A stretch of DNA of 64,000 nucleotides from Cellvibrio sp. PSBB023 (GTDB lineage: Bacteria; Pseudomonadota; Gammaproteobacteria; Pseudomonadales; Cellvibrionaceae). Below, one piece after another: positions 1 through 10,293 of the stretch. The notes beneath the pieces were generated by a model that did no database searches, had not been told where the DNA came from, and saw nothing but the letters and a program-made list of their open reading frames with translations. Where the stretch lies: assembly GCF_002007605.1 (NCBI RefSeq), contig NZ_CP019799.1, forward strand, positions 1,364,001-1,428,000. The letters run 5' to 3'. A program made the position numbers and the translations under genes. Position 1 is the first letter of the stretch, and each line of letters begins with the position of its first letter.

Positions 1-313
1 CATTTTCAAACACCGTCTGGTCGGTAAACAGCGCGCCCATTTGAAACAGCATTCCCATTTTGCGTCGCAACAAAAATAACTTTTGTGCATTTAATTCCGC
101 CACCGACTGGTTATCCACCAACACGCGCCCGGAAGTTGGCCGCACCTGCCCGCCAATCAAACGCAGGATTGTCGTTTTGCCACAACCACTACCGCCCATA
201 ATGGCAACCACCTTGCCACGGGGAATACGCAAACTGATGTTGTGTAAAATTTTGCGCGAGCCATAACCAAAAGAAACCTGCTCCAACGCCACCATCGCCG
301 ATTGATCACTCAT
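1..313 (-). CDS. mlaF: MlaF, phospholipid-transport ABC ATPase (5' part, cut by window edge)
   Basis: Reading the minus strand from an ATG at 313 gives the first ~104 residues of an ABC ATPase, continuing off the left edge. Seen: the Walker A motif GGSGCGKTT near residue 40, then RLIGGQ and MLFQMGALFTD. That last stretch is the Q-loop signature of MlaF (YrbF). MlaF hydrolyses ATP in the inner-membrane MlaFEDB complex, which moves phospholipids between the inner membrane and periplasmic MlaC to keep the outer membrane asymmetric. mlaEDCB would be expected further left, outside the window. Walker B and the signature motif are not visible. Confidence 0.9.
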   Translation of the reverse strand, partial: MSDQSAMVALEQVSFGYGSRKILHNISLRIPRGKVVAIMGGSGCGKTTILRLIGGQVRPTSGRVLVDNQSVAELNAQKLFLLRRKMGMLFQMGALFTDQTVFEN

Positions 314-480
314 GCCAATTTGCCATCCCTTTTAAGATAAAAAGACATTAGCCTAAGTGTCGTCTTATAAGGGAAAAATACAAGCAAGGACTCTGATATG
401 GATCAACTCTAAGAGAATTAAAACGAGTGTGCTAATAGGTAAGGAGTCTAAAAAAATCTATTCAAGCCCATTCAGGCAGC

Positions 481-1995
481 ATGAATAAAATAAGCCATGT
501 AAACTCCACATTCGATGATCGATATATTGGAAGCCCAGTGGAAAAGCCAGTCAAGAATGCGGTAGACATCGCGACAGTAAAACGTTACTTACCGTGGTTA
601 GTGGCAATCGCACTGTTCATGGAGCATTTGAATGCAACCATACTCAACACTGCGGTGCCTGCGATTGCCGCCAGTCTGGAAGTAACGCCCCTGAGTTTGA
701 AAGCCGTTGTGAGCTGTTACGTATTGAGCCTCGCCGTGGGTATTCCCGTCAGCGGCTGGATGGCAGACCGTTTCGGCACCCGGCGCATATTTGCAGCCGC
801 TGTAGGAATATTCACTTTTGCCTCCATCCTCTGCGGGCTGGCGCAAAATGTACCCATGCTGGTGGCTGCGCGAATATTACAAGGAATTGGCGCAGCCATG
901 ATGCTGCCCGTTGGGCGGCTCGCCATAGTGCGCACTTTTCCCAAATCCGAATTATTGGCTGCAATGAATTTCGTGATTATTCCCGCATTAATCGGCCCGC
1001 TGCTCGGGCCAACCATCGGCGGTTTAATTGTGTATTGGCTACCCTGGCAAGCCATTTTTTTCGTGAATGTTCCAGTCGGAGTGATTGCGTTATGGCTGAT
1101 TCATCGACACATGCCAGATTACCGATCCGATGATCCGCCGCCGCTGGATATTATCGGCCTGGTACTTTTTGGCTGCGGTATTGCCCTGCTCTCCTGGGTG
1201 CTGGAAATTTTTGGCGAGCATTATCTGGATGCAACATTAATCGGTATTTTGATCGGCCTTTCGTTAACACTGCTTGCCGCCTATGGCCTGCATGCCCGCC
1301 AACATATTTACCCTTTGCTACAACTAGCGCTCTTTAAAACCCGTACATTCCGCGTCGCGGTCGCCGGTGGATTCATTACCCGCCTCGGGCTGGGCGGCAT
1401 GCCCTTTTTATTACCACTGCTGTATCAAGTCGGCCTCGGGCTGCCCGCATGGCAATCCGGCTTATTACTCATGCCCGCCGCCGCGGCCGCTATGTTTATG
1501 AAAGTCATTTCAATTCGTTTGCTAAAACAATTTGGCTATCGCTCGGTGCTGATCGTCAATACATTATTGATCGGCACCACCATCATGTTGTTTTCCACGG
1601 TAAGCAGCTCAACCGCCATCGGCTGGATAATTGCACTCAGTCTCGCGCAAGGCCTGTTTAACTCTTTGCAATATTCCAGTATGAATTCCATGGCCTACGC
1701 CGACGTATCCTCCGAACAAGCCAGCATGGCCAGCACCATCGCCAGCTCACTGCAACAATTATCCATCAGCTTCGGCCTAGCATTCGCCTCCATTATTGCA
1801 GGCCTATACCTCGGCGACTCACCACAATCAGACCGCATCGCCCTTACCAACGCACTACATAACGCCTTCCTCACCCTCGGTGGCCTTACCATTATTTCAT
1901 CACTGTCTTTTTGGTCACTGCGTAAGAATGATGGGGATAATGTGAGTCGCGGCAACAACAACCGCGATGCAGAAAATACTGAGCGGATAGGGTAA
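481..1995 (+). CDS. MFS drug efflux transporter, DHA2 (EmrB/QacA/MdtD-like), 14 TM
   Basis: 504 residues with a ~35-residue polar N-terminus, then a run of hydrophobic segments that fits the 14-helix DHA2 family. Seen: the loop 2-3 motif GWMADRFGTRR (motif A of MFS antiporters) and the helix-5 motif C type sequence LIGPLLGPTIGG, characteristic of drug/H+ antiporters. Predicted role is proton-driven export of a small toxic compound; the substrate cannot be told. It stands alone, without the HlyD-type partner seen with the second pump at 18.5-21.2 kb, which resembles the stand-alone MdtD type. The start follows AGGCAGC just upstream. The gene ends 68 bp before the CRISPR trailer. Confidence 0.85.
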   Translation: MNKISHVNSTFDDRYIGSPVEKPVKNAVDIATVKRYLPWLVAIALFMEHLNATILNTAVPAIAASLEVTPLSLKAVVSCYVLSLAVGIPVSGWMADRFGTRRIFAAAVGIFTFASILCGLAQNVPMLVAARILQGIGAAMMLPVGRLAIVRTFPKSELLAAMNFVIIPALIGPLLGPTIGGLIVYWLPWQAIFFVNVPVGVIALWLIHRHMPDYRSDDPPPLDIIGLVLFGCGIALLSWVLEIFGEHYLDATLIGILIGLSLTLLAAYGLHARQHIYPLLQLALFKTRTFRVAVAGGFITRLGLGGMPFLLPLLYQVGLGLPAWQSGLLLMPAAAAAMFMKVISIRLLKQFGYRSVLIVNTLLIGTTIMLFSTVSSSTAIGWIIALSLAQGLFNSLQYSSMNSMAYADVSSEQASMASTIASSLQQLSISFGLAFASIIAGLYLGDSPQSDRIALTNALHNAFLTLGGLTIISSLSFWSLRKNDGDNVSRGNNNRDAENTERIG

Positions 1996-2063
1996 AACAA
2001 CCGGACAACTTATCGTGATTACACTCACTCGAAAGTTTCAATTCACAACCAGAGGAATCAGAA

Positions 2064-5000
2064 AGATTCATCCCCACGGACGTGGGGAACGCGGGTTCGG
2101 GGAGCGTAGCGACTAGGGCGCGGCCGGTTCATCCCCACAGGCATGGGGAACGCTGGCCGCGAATGTTGCGACCCTGGAGTCGGACCGGTTCATCCCCACG
2201 GGCGTGGGGAACGCATCTCAGGCCTCCGCCGGGAATACCCCAAACGCAGGTTCATCCCCACGGGTGTGGGGAACGCTGTGATTTCGCCTGCGCTTTCGCT
2301 CATTTCTGCGGTTCATCCCCACGGGTGTGGGGAACGCCGATTACAGGCCGCCATGAACATTCCCAGCTCCGGTTCATCCCCACGGGCGTGGGGAACGCTA
2401 ACCCAGCGCCTGTGCGAGTACGCAAACGCGCGGTTCATCCCCACGGGCGTGGGGAACGCGGGCAGCTTTGGGTCTTCTCTCACCGAACTAACGGTTCATC
2501 CCCACGGGCGTGGGGAACGCGAAATCGCCCGCATTAACCGAGAATGCAGACTCGGTTCATCCCCACGGGCGTGGGGAACGCTGTGGAGTTAGCTGCATGC
2601 AACCCGGCAAATGCGGTTCATCCCCACGGGCGTGGGGAACGCTGGTGGCGCACCGGGTTTTCCTAATGCTGTAACGGTTCATCCCCACGGGCGTGGGGAA
2701 CGCAAGCGAAGAGGTGCGCAAAATCACCTCATTGCCGGTTCATCCCCACGGGCGTGGGGAACGCCTATCAGAAAGCTACCAAGGGCAGATTAAATGCGGT
2801 TCATCCCCACGGGCGTGGGGAACGCATGAGAAAGAACAAAAGTGGAAGCGTATCATACGGTTCATCCCCACGGGCGTGGGGAACGCAGCTACACCAACAC
2901 GTGCAGTAATACCTGCAGCGGTTCATCCCCACGGGCGTGGGGAACGCTCAATGCGATTGTTGCGAGCAGCGTGAACCATCGGTTCATCCCCACGGGCGTG
3001 GGGAACGCCCAAGTGTTAATGTCCTGATTTTGCTGCGCAACGGTTCATCCCCACGGGCGTGGGGAACGCAAAACTGGCAGAAGTCGTGTCAATTCTATTC
3101 GCGGTTCATCCCCACGGGCGTGGGGAACGCTTAGATTCAATACTGATGCCACGCCTTCTACCCGGTTCATCCCCACGGGCGTGGGGAACGCTTACCTGCG
3201 TCCCAATTGGCACGGTGTAAACACGGTTCATCCCCACGGGCGTGGGGAACGCACTCCGATGACGTGAAGGGCGACAACGTTAAGCGGTTCATCCCCACGG
3301 GCGTGGGGAACGCAGTGGTGAATTTGCACCGCAGTGTTATTTGCTCGGTTCATCCCCACGGGCGTGGGGAACGCGCTGGCATGTATCACACGCAGTGGGC
3401 AAAGCACGGTTCATCCCCACGGGCGTGGGGAACGCCACCTAAAAACGAGCACGGCTATGTGCCAGATCGGTTCATCCCCACGGGCGTGGGGAACGCGGTT
3501 TTTCCGCCCAATCAAAACAGAGCGAGAGCGGTTCATCCCCACGGGCGTGGGGAACGCTCGAATCGATGCTGGCAAGGGCGTTATGGTCGCGGTTCATCCC
3601 CACGGGCGTGGGGAACGCACTATGGCGATGAGGCTCGCCGCGTTGAGTACCGGTTCATCCCCACGGGCGTGGGGAACGCCACCAAAGTTTGAACCAGTTA
3701 CCACGCACCGCCGGTTCATCCCCACGGGCGTGGGGAACGCCATATTGCGACAAGAGAAAGGAGGTTCATATGCGGTTCATCCCCACGGGCGTGGGGAACG
3801 CCGGATGGAGTTGGACTACCACTTGTATCTATGCGGTTCATCCCCACGGGCGTGGGGAACGCTTCAGCCTCCGGCCCCGCTAGCGTGGCTATTACGGTTC
3901 ATCCCCACGGGCGTGGGGAACGCGGTTTGTATAGCCAACTATAAAAAAACGACAGCGGTTCATCCCCACGGGCGTGGGGAACGCTCGATAATTTCACATT
4001 TAACAATCTCGCCGCGCGGTTCATCCCCACGGGCGTGGGGAACGCTGAAATGGGGATAGCAAAATGAAAACAGGAAACGGTTCATCCCCACGGGCGTGGG
4101 GAACGCAATGTTGTAGCTGACGGCATCCGGCTCAGAAACGGTTCATCCCCACGGGCGTGGGGAACGCTTGAAAGCTGACCTGCAATTTTACCTCCATTCC
4201 GGTTCATCCCCACGGGCGTGGGGAACGCTGCATCCCTCGCGGTTATTGTTAAGCGGTCTACGGTTCATCCCCACGGGCGTGGGGAACGCTCACCGGGAAT
4301 AGGTACGGTAGTGTGCCCCTGCGGTTCATCCCCACGGGCGTGGGGAACGCTCACCGGGAATAGGTACGGTAGTGTGCCCCTGCGGTTCATCCCCACGGGC
4401 GTGGGGAACGCTGCCCTTGATCGACCTGCAACCGGCGAAAATGCGGTTCATCCCCACGGGCGTGGGGAACGCCCATGTACTTATAGAGTCACCCACTAAA
4501 CAAACGGTTCATCCCCACGGGCGTGGGGAACGCTCATCTATTAGTTCATAATATCCAAGATTTATCGGTTCATCCCCACGGGCGTGGGGAACGCCCGAAG
4601 AGCTTGCCGCAGCTACCCAGCAATTGCGGTTCATCCCCACGGGCGTGGGGAACGCCCGAAGAGCTTGCCGCAGCTACCCAGCAATTGCGGTTCATCCCCA
4701 CGGGCGTGGGGAACGCATCGCGCTGTCACCCCTGTTACGTTTCTGCGACGGTTCATCCCCACGGGCGTGGGGAACGCGATTTCAGATTCAAAGCAGGCAT
4801 ATGTGCAGTCGGTTCATCCCCACGGGCGTGGGGAACGCTTAACGTGTGAGACTCTAGGTCATACTCAACGCGGTTCATCCCCACGGGCGTGGGGAACGCT
4901 AATTTTTCATCACTAAAATCGCGCGCTGCGCCGGTTCATCCCCACGGGCGTGGGGAACGCAAATCATTGACCAAAATGATTTGCCCGAGCTGCGGTTCAT

Positions 5001-5388
5001 CCCCACGGGCGTGGGGAACGCTTGTTCTGACCAAAGCATGAAGTCTTTGGGCGCGGTTCATCCCCACGGGCGTGGGGAACGCTTCCTCTGCCAACAGCAG
5101 ATTAAACAAGCGCTCGGTTCATCCCCACGGGCGTGGGGAACGCTTACCACCGTATTGCATGGGTTTTGCCAAGAACGGTTCATCCCCACGGGCGTGGGGA
5201 ACGCTCGCCTCTGCGCATTGCCAATATATCACGCGCCGGTTCATCCCCACGGGCGTGGGGAACGCCGATTTTGTTCTATTATTTTTGCAAAACCGTCCGG
5301 TTCATCCCCACGGGCGTGGGGAACGCGTCTGAAGCGCAAGTTCAACTCGCCATGGCTGGCGGTTCATCCCCACGGGCGTGGGGAACGC
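2064..5388 (-). CRISPR. Type I-E CRISPR array, 55 repeats / 54 spacers
   Basis: 29-bp repeats alternate with 32-nt spacers (61-bp period); spacers 3 and 54 counted from the left are 33 nt. In the transcribed (minus) orientation the repeat begins GCGTTCCCCACG and ends CGTGGGGATGAACCG, with a 7-bp stem CCCCACG/CGTGGGG, close to the E. coli type I-E repeat. I counted 55 repeats by locating each copy. The left end is the old trailer: the first two repeats carry 3 and 2 substitutions, and the fourth and fifth share a C-to-T change (GGGTGTGGGG). The right end is uniform and abuts cas2, so the leader is on the right and transcription runs leftwards. Spacers 37 and 38 are identical, as are 42 and 43. 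Chance open frames inside the array are not genes. Confidence 0.99.
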
Positions 5389-5489
5389 ACTTAATGCAAC
5401 CCATTGATCTACCGAAAGAAAAATGGGTTGCGGAATTCTACCGATTTTTAAAGAGCAAAAACACACCGATCACAAATGATGATCATGTG
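5389..5489 (-). promoter_or_regulatory. CRISPR leader
   Basis: 101 bp of AT-rich DNA lies between the newest repeat and the cas2 stop codon. Besides the IHF-like site (own entry) it holds a 9-bp inverted repeat, GCAACCCAT at 5396-5404 and ATGGGTTGC at 5423-5431. A weak promoter fits transcription into the array: TTGTGA (5470-5475) and TTTAAA (5447-5452), 17 bp apart on the minus strand. An imperfect palindrome at 5472-5490 overlaps the cas2 stop. Position is certain; the promoter is tentative. Confidence 0.8.
5397..5409 (-). promoter_or_regulatory. IHF-like binding site in the leader
   Basis: On the minus strand GATCAATGGGTTG matches the IHF consensus WATCAANNNNTTR at every specified position except the first W. 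It sits 9-21 nt upstream of the leader-repeat junction, about where IHF binds in the E. coli type I-E leader to bend DNA for Cas1-Cas2 spacer integration. The function is inferred from that precedent. Confidence 0.6.
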
Positions 5490-6710
<1,221 letters not shown>

Positions 6711-6718
<8 letters not shown>

Positions 6719-7214
6719 TGGCTAACTCCAAAATCTGTGCAACCAGCGCATCACTTAAAAAATAACCTGAGGCAATTAGTTCTTGCAATTTTAGCTTAAC
6801 AGCAGGCAATAAACCTTTGCGTTTAGCCAGCAATAACACACCGGGAGCGCCAATTATTTTGAGGTGATGAGCTTTGGCCGCTAAACGCCCCAAACGCTCA
6901 TCAATCAAGACAGTTGCCTGTTCGACCAGTGCGTATTCCAAGGCGGTTTGTTCACCGCGATCCAAATGCGATAACGACACGCGCACTTGCGGGTCAGGTA
7001 CAACAAGTAAAAAACCAGCATGGATTGCAGCTTGGACTCGCTGCGCGTCAAGGCGCTCCAACTTAACCAAGCACTCAGCCGCTACGCTTTGCGTAACGCA
7101 GACCTGATCAAAAAGCCCGCACAAGGCTTGTAAAAAATCAACGCGCGCCAACGCCAATAATGGGCTGGTATCAGCTACCAATAATTGATTAGTCCTTGAA
7201 TTGCTCAAGCTCAT
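6711..7214 (-). CDS. DUF3368 PIN-like toxin embedded in the cas operon
   Basis: 167 residues from the ATG at 7214, which has AAGGAAGAG nine bases upstream; an earlier ATG at 7244 is possible but would overlap the antitoxin more. Seen: LLVADTSPLLALARVDFL (first PIN acidic residue), LDRGEQTALEYAL (Glu), VLIDERLGRLAA (Asp) and IIGAPGVLLLAKRKG, the standard layout of DUF3368 proteins, which are PIN-related putative RNases paired with UPF0175 antitoxins. It overlaps the antitoxin gene by 26 bp and the cas1 start by 8 bp. Inferred role: toxin of a type II module that may stabilise the CRISPR locus or act if Cas expression is disturbed. RNase activity is inferred from family only. Confidence 0.85.
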
Positions 7215-7515
7215 CCGCCAACTCTTCCTTTGAGTAATCAACAACAGGGATCTTTTTCTTTGCCAATATATCCATCATTTCAGAGGCAGATACACCAGCC
7301 ACACGCGCAGCTTGCACCAAGGTTGCCTGATGACTTGCAAACAACCGTATCGCCAGAGACATCCCAACACCAGATTCCAACAAAGCGTCATCAAACGGCA
7401 CTGCCACAAATACTGGCTGCCCATGTTTGGTGATAAGCGACAAATGCCCCAACTCCGCCTCGCGGATAAGCTCCCCTGTGCGATTGCGCAGGTCACGAAC
7501 CGTAAACATCTCCAT
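7189..7515 (-). CDS. Phd-UPF0175 type antitoxin embedded in the cas operon
   Basis: 108 residues from the ATG at 7515, preceded by GAGG; the longer frame starting at 7581 would run through the promoter and operator and is not preferred. The N-terminal ~45 residues (FTVRDLRNRTGELIREAE, then HGQPVFVAVPFDD) are Phd/YefM-like DNA-binding antitoxin. The C-terminal ~60 (SLAIRLFASHQATLVQAA, then ILAKKKIPVVDYSKEELADE) match UPF0175, which normally neutralises DUF3368 toxins. It therefore looks like a two-part protein that binds its operator and its toxin. It lies 109 bp downstream of cas6e. Confidence 0.85.
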   Translation of the reverse strand: MEMFTVRDLRNRTGELIREAELGHLSLITKHGQPVFVAVPFDDALLESGVGMSLAIRLFASHQATLVQAARVAGVSASEMMDILAKKKIPVVDYSKEELADELEQFKD

Positions 7516-7527
7516 AAAAACCTCAAT

Positions 7528-7549
7528 TGTGCCAACAAGTGTTGGCACA
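7528..7549. promoter_or_regulatory. Palindromic operator of the toxin-antitoxin pair
   Basis: A perfect inverted repeat: TGTGCCAACA, 2-bp centre AG, TGTTGGCACA. It lies 12 bp upstream of the antitoxin start and directly after the predicted -10 box. Phd-type antitoxins typically bind such palindromes to autorepress, so this is the likely operator. Confidence 0.75.
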
Positions 7550-7577
7550 TTTTGCGCGCCGGATGGTTGTTTTTCAA
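7549..7577 (-). promoter_or_regulatory. Internal promoter for the toxin-antitoxin-cas1-cas2 segment
   Basis: On the minus strand TTGAAA (7572-7577) and CAAAAT (7549-7554) are separated by 17 bp, a plausible sigma-70 promoter in the only sizeable gap downstream of cas6e. It would transcribe antitoxin, toxin, cas1, cas2 and possibly the array, separately from the Cascade genes. Sequence match only. Confidence 0.5.
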
Positions 7578-7624
7578 GCAAACATGTCTAAACACATCGA
7601 ATTCGAGGGGTTTAGGCGTAGCCA

Positions 7625-8395
7625 TCAAATGCGGCGTACAAGCATCAAACCACAGCCGAAGGCTTTAGATGGCCCCAAACCTGATACCAGCATCTGCATG
7701 AACAACTCAGGATCTTCAACCGTCACAACCCCCTCGTAGTCCATCGAGCTAAAACCCGCGTTGCGATCCTTTTCAGGTAAAGCATTCCACCGATAGCCAG
7801 TCGCCTCAACGCTGTTCAACTCATAGCCATGAGTAACGCCACGTTTTTTGATCCAATCTACTGCCGCAGTTTCAGTTGCCACATCCAAAGCATCAGAAAA
7901 CTCTTTGCGTTGCTCATAATTTTGAAAGTCAGCATGACCAAATAAGAGTGCTCGCAAATCGCTTTTCTTCTCCAAGCATGACAATCCTCGTGCTTTGCAT
8001 GCAGCAATCAAAAATTGGCGCTGAGCATCCATCACCACATCGTGCTTGCTGGAGTTTTTCTTACCCTCCACTTTGCGCGCAACTATAGGATTTGCTCGCA
8101 ACTTAAAGGCTAGCTGATCACCTCTACTTAAACTGGGCGAAAATGGTTTTGTATCAATCTTAAAAATGGGTGATTCCAACACCGGCTTCTCTACCGAGAG
8201 AACATAGTAAAGCGGTAAATGCCTCTCCATCCCCAACTGGTCTTGAGTGTTTTCTTCACGGAATAAAAACCGCTCTTTAGACTCGAACAAGTCCCACAAA
8301 AGCCTGTGCATACCGTAGCTACGCTCTTTGAGTAATAAACCCAATTGCGAGTAATTGGCTATGGCAGCGGTTAATTCAATGCGTGATAAATACAT
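7625..8395 (-). CDS. cas6e: Cas6e (CasE), pre-crRNA endoribonuclease
   Basis: 256 residues, longer than the ~200 of E. coli CasE. Seen: MYLSRIELT start, GMHRLLWDLFE with the probable catalytic His near residue 30, FKLRANPIV, YEGVVTVED and the C-terminal glycine-rich loop GLGPSKAFGCGLMLV. It cuts pre-crRNA at the base of the repeat hairpin, leaving the 8-nt 5' handle (AUGAACCG here), and stays on the crRNA 3' hairpin in Cascade. It starts at the cas5e stop. The extra ~55 residues lie mostly in the middle (about 100-190). Confidence 0.95.
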   Translation of the reverse strand: MYLSRIELTAAIANYSQLGLLLKERSYGMHRLLWDLFESKERFLFREENTQDQLGMERHLPLYYVLSVEKPVLESPIFKIDTKPFSPSLSRGDQLAFKLRANPIVARKVEGKKNSSKHDVVMDAQRQFLIAACKARGLSCLEKKSDLRALLFGHADFQNYEQRKEFSDALDVATETAAVDWIKKRGVTHGYELNSVEATGYRWNALPEKDRNAGFSSMDYEGVVTVEDPELFMQMLVSGLGPSKAFGCGLMLVRRI

Positions 8396-9186
8396 CAGCT
8401 AGCCTCCTTACTTGTGTCTAACTTGCTGTTATGCAACCACAGGTATTCCGTGCGTGGTGCAAACTGCCAGCGACGGCGCGATGTTGGTTTGTCATGACGC
8501 GAAAGTTTTTGTACATGCTGCGGATTAAAAATCTGATCCTGTGCAGAAAAACTGTGTAAGTCGCCCTCCCAGTAATAATGCGTCAGATCATCGTGAGGCA
8601 ACCAACGAGCATCACTCTCCCATTCGTATTTACCGCTCAATAAGGTTTTTACTGAATAGTCATCCAGTGCTTGACGAAAATTATCGGCAGTAATAATTTG
8701 CGCAGCCAGAGGTGCAGACAAGGGACAAGACTTGCGCCCTAAATACAAATGAAACTTGGGTGACTGCAACGCGTCTTGTAACGATTGCAAATCATAAGGC
8801 GCTCCATCCAACGCTTTGATGGCAATAATTGCTTGCGCATCGGTGCGATATTCACGAGTTGATAACACAGTTCCCAAACGATCTTTACCCTGCACAATTT
8901 CATCGCGCCGCGTACGGTAGCGAAACTTGCCTACAGAATCCGGCGCTTGGGCAGTGTGGTAATCCTTGAGCACCTGCCCGGCTTTTAGTAACTTAACTGC
9001 TTGCCAATAACCTTCGGTTAATTGGTTATGCAACTCCTCTTGCTCACGCCGAATGCCCAGCGCCGCTGCCAATAAACCAGTAATGGCAGACTTGCTTGGG
9101 TAGACTGCACTGTGGCGCGCCTCCCCTACTGCAATTTCCCCCCAACTGGCCATTGGCCCATAGAGGCGAAAAACTAAAAAGTCCAT
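8395..9186 (-). CDS. cas5e: Cas5e (CasD), Cascade subunit
   Basis: 263 residues. Seen: FRLYGPMASWGEIAVGEAR then YPSKSAITGLLAAALGI at the N-terminus, typical of Cas5e, and YLGRKSCPLSAPL in the middle. Cas5e caps the 5' handle of the crRNA and contacts Cas8e and the Cas7 backbone. It lies 8 bp after cas7e and shares its last base with the first base of cas6e, in a tightly packed operon. The family assignment is firm. Confidence 0.95.
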   Translation of the reverse strand: MDFLVFRLYGPMASWGEIAVGEARHSAVYPSKSAITGLLAAALGIRREQEELHNQLTEGYWQAVKLLKAGQVLKDYHTAQAPDSVGKFRYRTRRDEIVQGKDRLGTVLSTREYRTDAQAIIAIKALDGAPYDLQSLQDALQSPKFHLYLGRKSCPLSAPLAAQIITADNFRQALDDYSVKTLLSGKYEWESDARWLPHDDLTHYYWEGDLHSFSAQDQIFNPQHVQKLSRHDKPTSRRRWQFAPRTEYLWLHNSKLDTSKEAS

Positions 9187-9194
9187 ATCGCCTC

Positions 9195-10268
9195 CTAGTG
9201 AGTTACAAATTCAAGTAACTCACTCATGCTGCCTTCCGCTGTTATCGCATTGAGCTTGTAAGACGCATCACTGCAATTGCCATAAACTTTATCAAAATTA
9301 GCTGCTTGTAATTCCAACGCGGCAATAGATTCAGCCGCATAATCTTCTGCATTTTTACCCAAGGGTTTTAAGAAGGCGACAGACAACGAACGCGGCTGTT
9401 GATTGCCCAGCTCAGCACGAACATAGGACGCATAAGCGCGGCTGCCAAAACTGTTTTGTTTGCCCGCAGGCGCCACTTTAATCGCCGCTTCGGTTAGGGC
9501 TTGAATCGCTTTGTCGGCGAGTGCTTTATCGCCATTAAGGTTTTCGATAAGCAGCTCTTTATTGATGCAGATGTAGGAATAAAACAGGCCTGCAGCAAAA
9601 CCCGTTTCGCCAATGTGCGCTGCACCCGCATCCTCATTGTGATCATTCAAATCATCTACCGCAGTAAAGTAATCGTCTTCAATCACCACACCGTGAACAG
9701 AAATAGCGTGGGCAACTTGGCAAGCGGCCTCAACATTAAATGAAGGTTTGGAAGCCAACATACGACCAAACAAAGCAATGTCTGCTGCCATTTCGCTTGC
9801 GCGCAATATAGTTAATTCGTTTTCTTCGGGCGCCCGCTGTTCGGCAATTAACGTTTTCACCAAACTATCAATAACTGTTTGTTCGGCTTGACTGACATGC
9901 ACTAACTGCTCAATCTCCAAGTCATTAAAAGGGTTATTTGCGTCTTCTTTTTTGAGCTTTCCAAATTGCCCTGCAATAGCCTGTGCCCAGGTTTTGGCTT
10001 TTTTATCTACTATGCCGCCTGCCAATAACTGCTGGTATACATTTACACCAAGCATTTTTGAGCGAACCCCCACATGTCCATGCAAAGCATCTTGAAACAA
10101 ATCCGACGTGCGCCAAGTACGCTTTAAACTTTGCGATGAAACCCTCAGGCGATCCACTCCACCCATTTTGGCTGTCTTGGGGCGCCCTAAATCATCGCGG
10201 TTTAAATTGGCAGGAGGATAAGAAGTAAGTAAATGTAATTGTAAAAAACGGTTTTCTTGATTAGTCAT
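9195..10268 (-). CDS. cas7e: Cas7e (CasC), Cascade backbone subunit
   Basis: 357 residues from the ATG at 10268, chosen because AAGGAG lies a few bases upstream; an 18-residue longer frame reaches back to 10322 but would overlap cse2. Seen: FLQLHLLTSYPPANLNRDD, then RLRVSSQSLKRTWR, and GFAAGLFYSYICINKE, all Cas7e landmarks. Six copies form the helical backbone along the crRNA spacer. The gap to cse2 is 25 bp. Confidence 0.96.
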   Translation of the reverse strand: MTNQENRFLQLHLLTSYPPANLNRDDLGRPKTAKMGGVDRLRVSSQSLKRTWRTSDLFQDALHGHVGVRSKMLGVNVYQQLLAGGIVDKKAKTWAQAIAGQFGKLKKEDANNPFNDLEIEQLVHVSQAEQTVIDSLVKTLIAEQRAPEENELTILRASEMAADIALFGRMLASKPSFNVEAACQVAHAISVHGVVIEDDYFTAVDDLNDHNEDAGAAHIGETGFAAGLFYSYICINKELLIENLNGDKALADKAIQALTEAAIKVAPAGKQNSFGSRAYASYVRAELGNQQPRSLSVAFLKPLGKNAEDYAAESIAALELQAANFDKVYGNCSDASYKLNAITAEGSMSELLEFVTH

Positions 10269-10293
10269 GGTATAGCTCCTTGTGAAATTAGAA

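Noticed and set aside
7275..7628. 117-residue frame across the antitoxin and its promoter
   Set aside because: Out-of-frame shadow of the antitoxin gene; the antitoxin frame has domain matches and a ribosome site.
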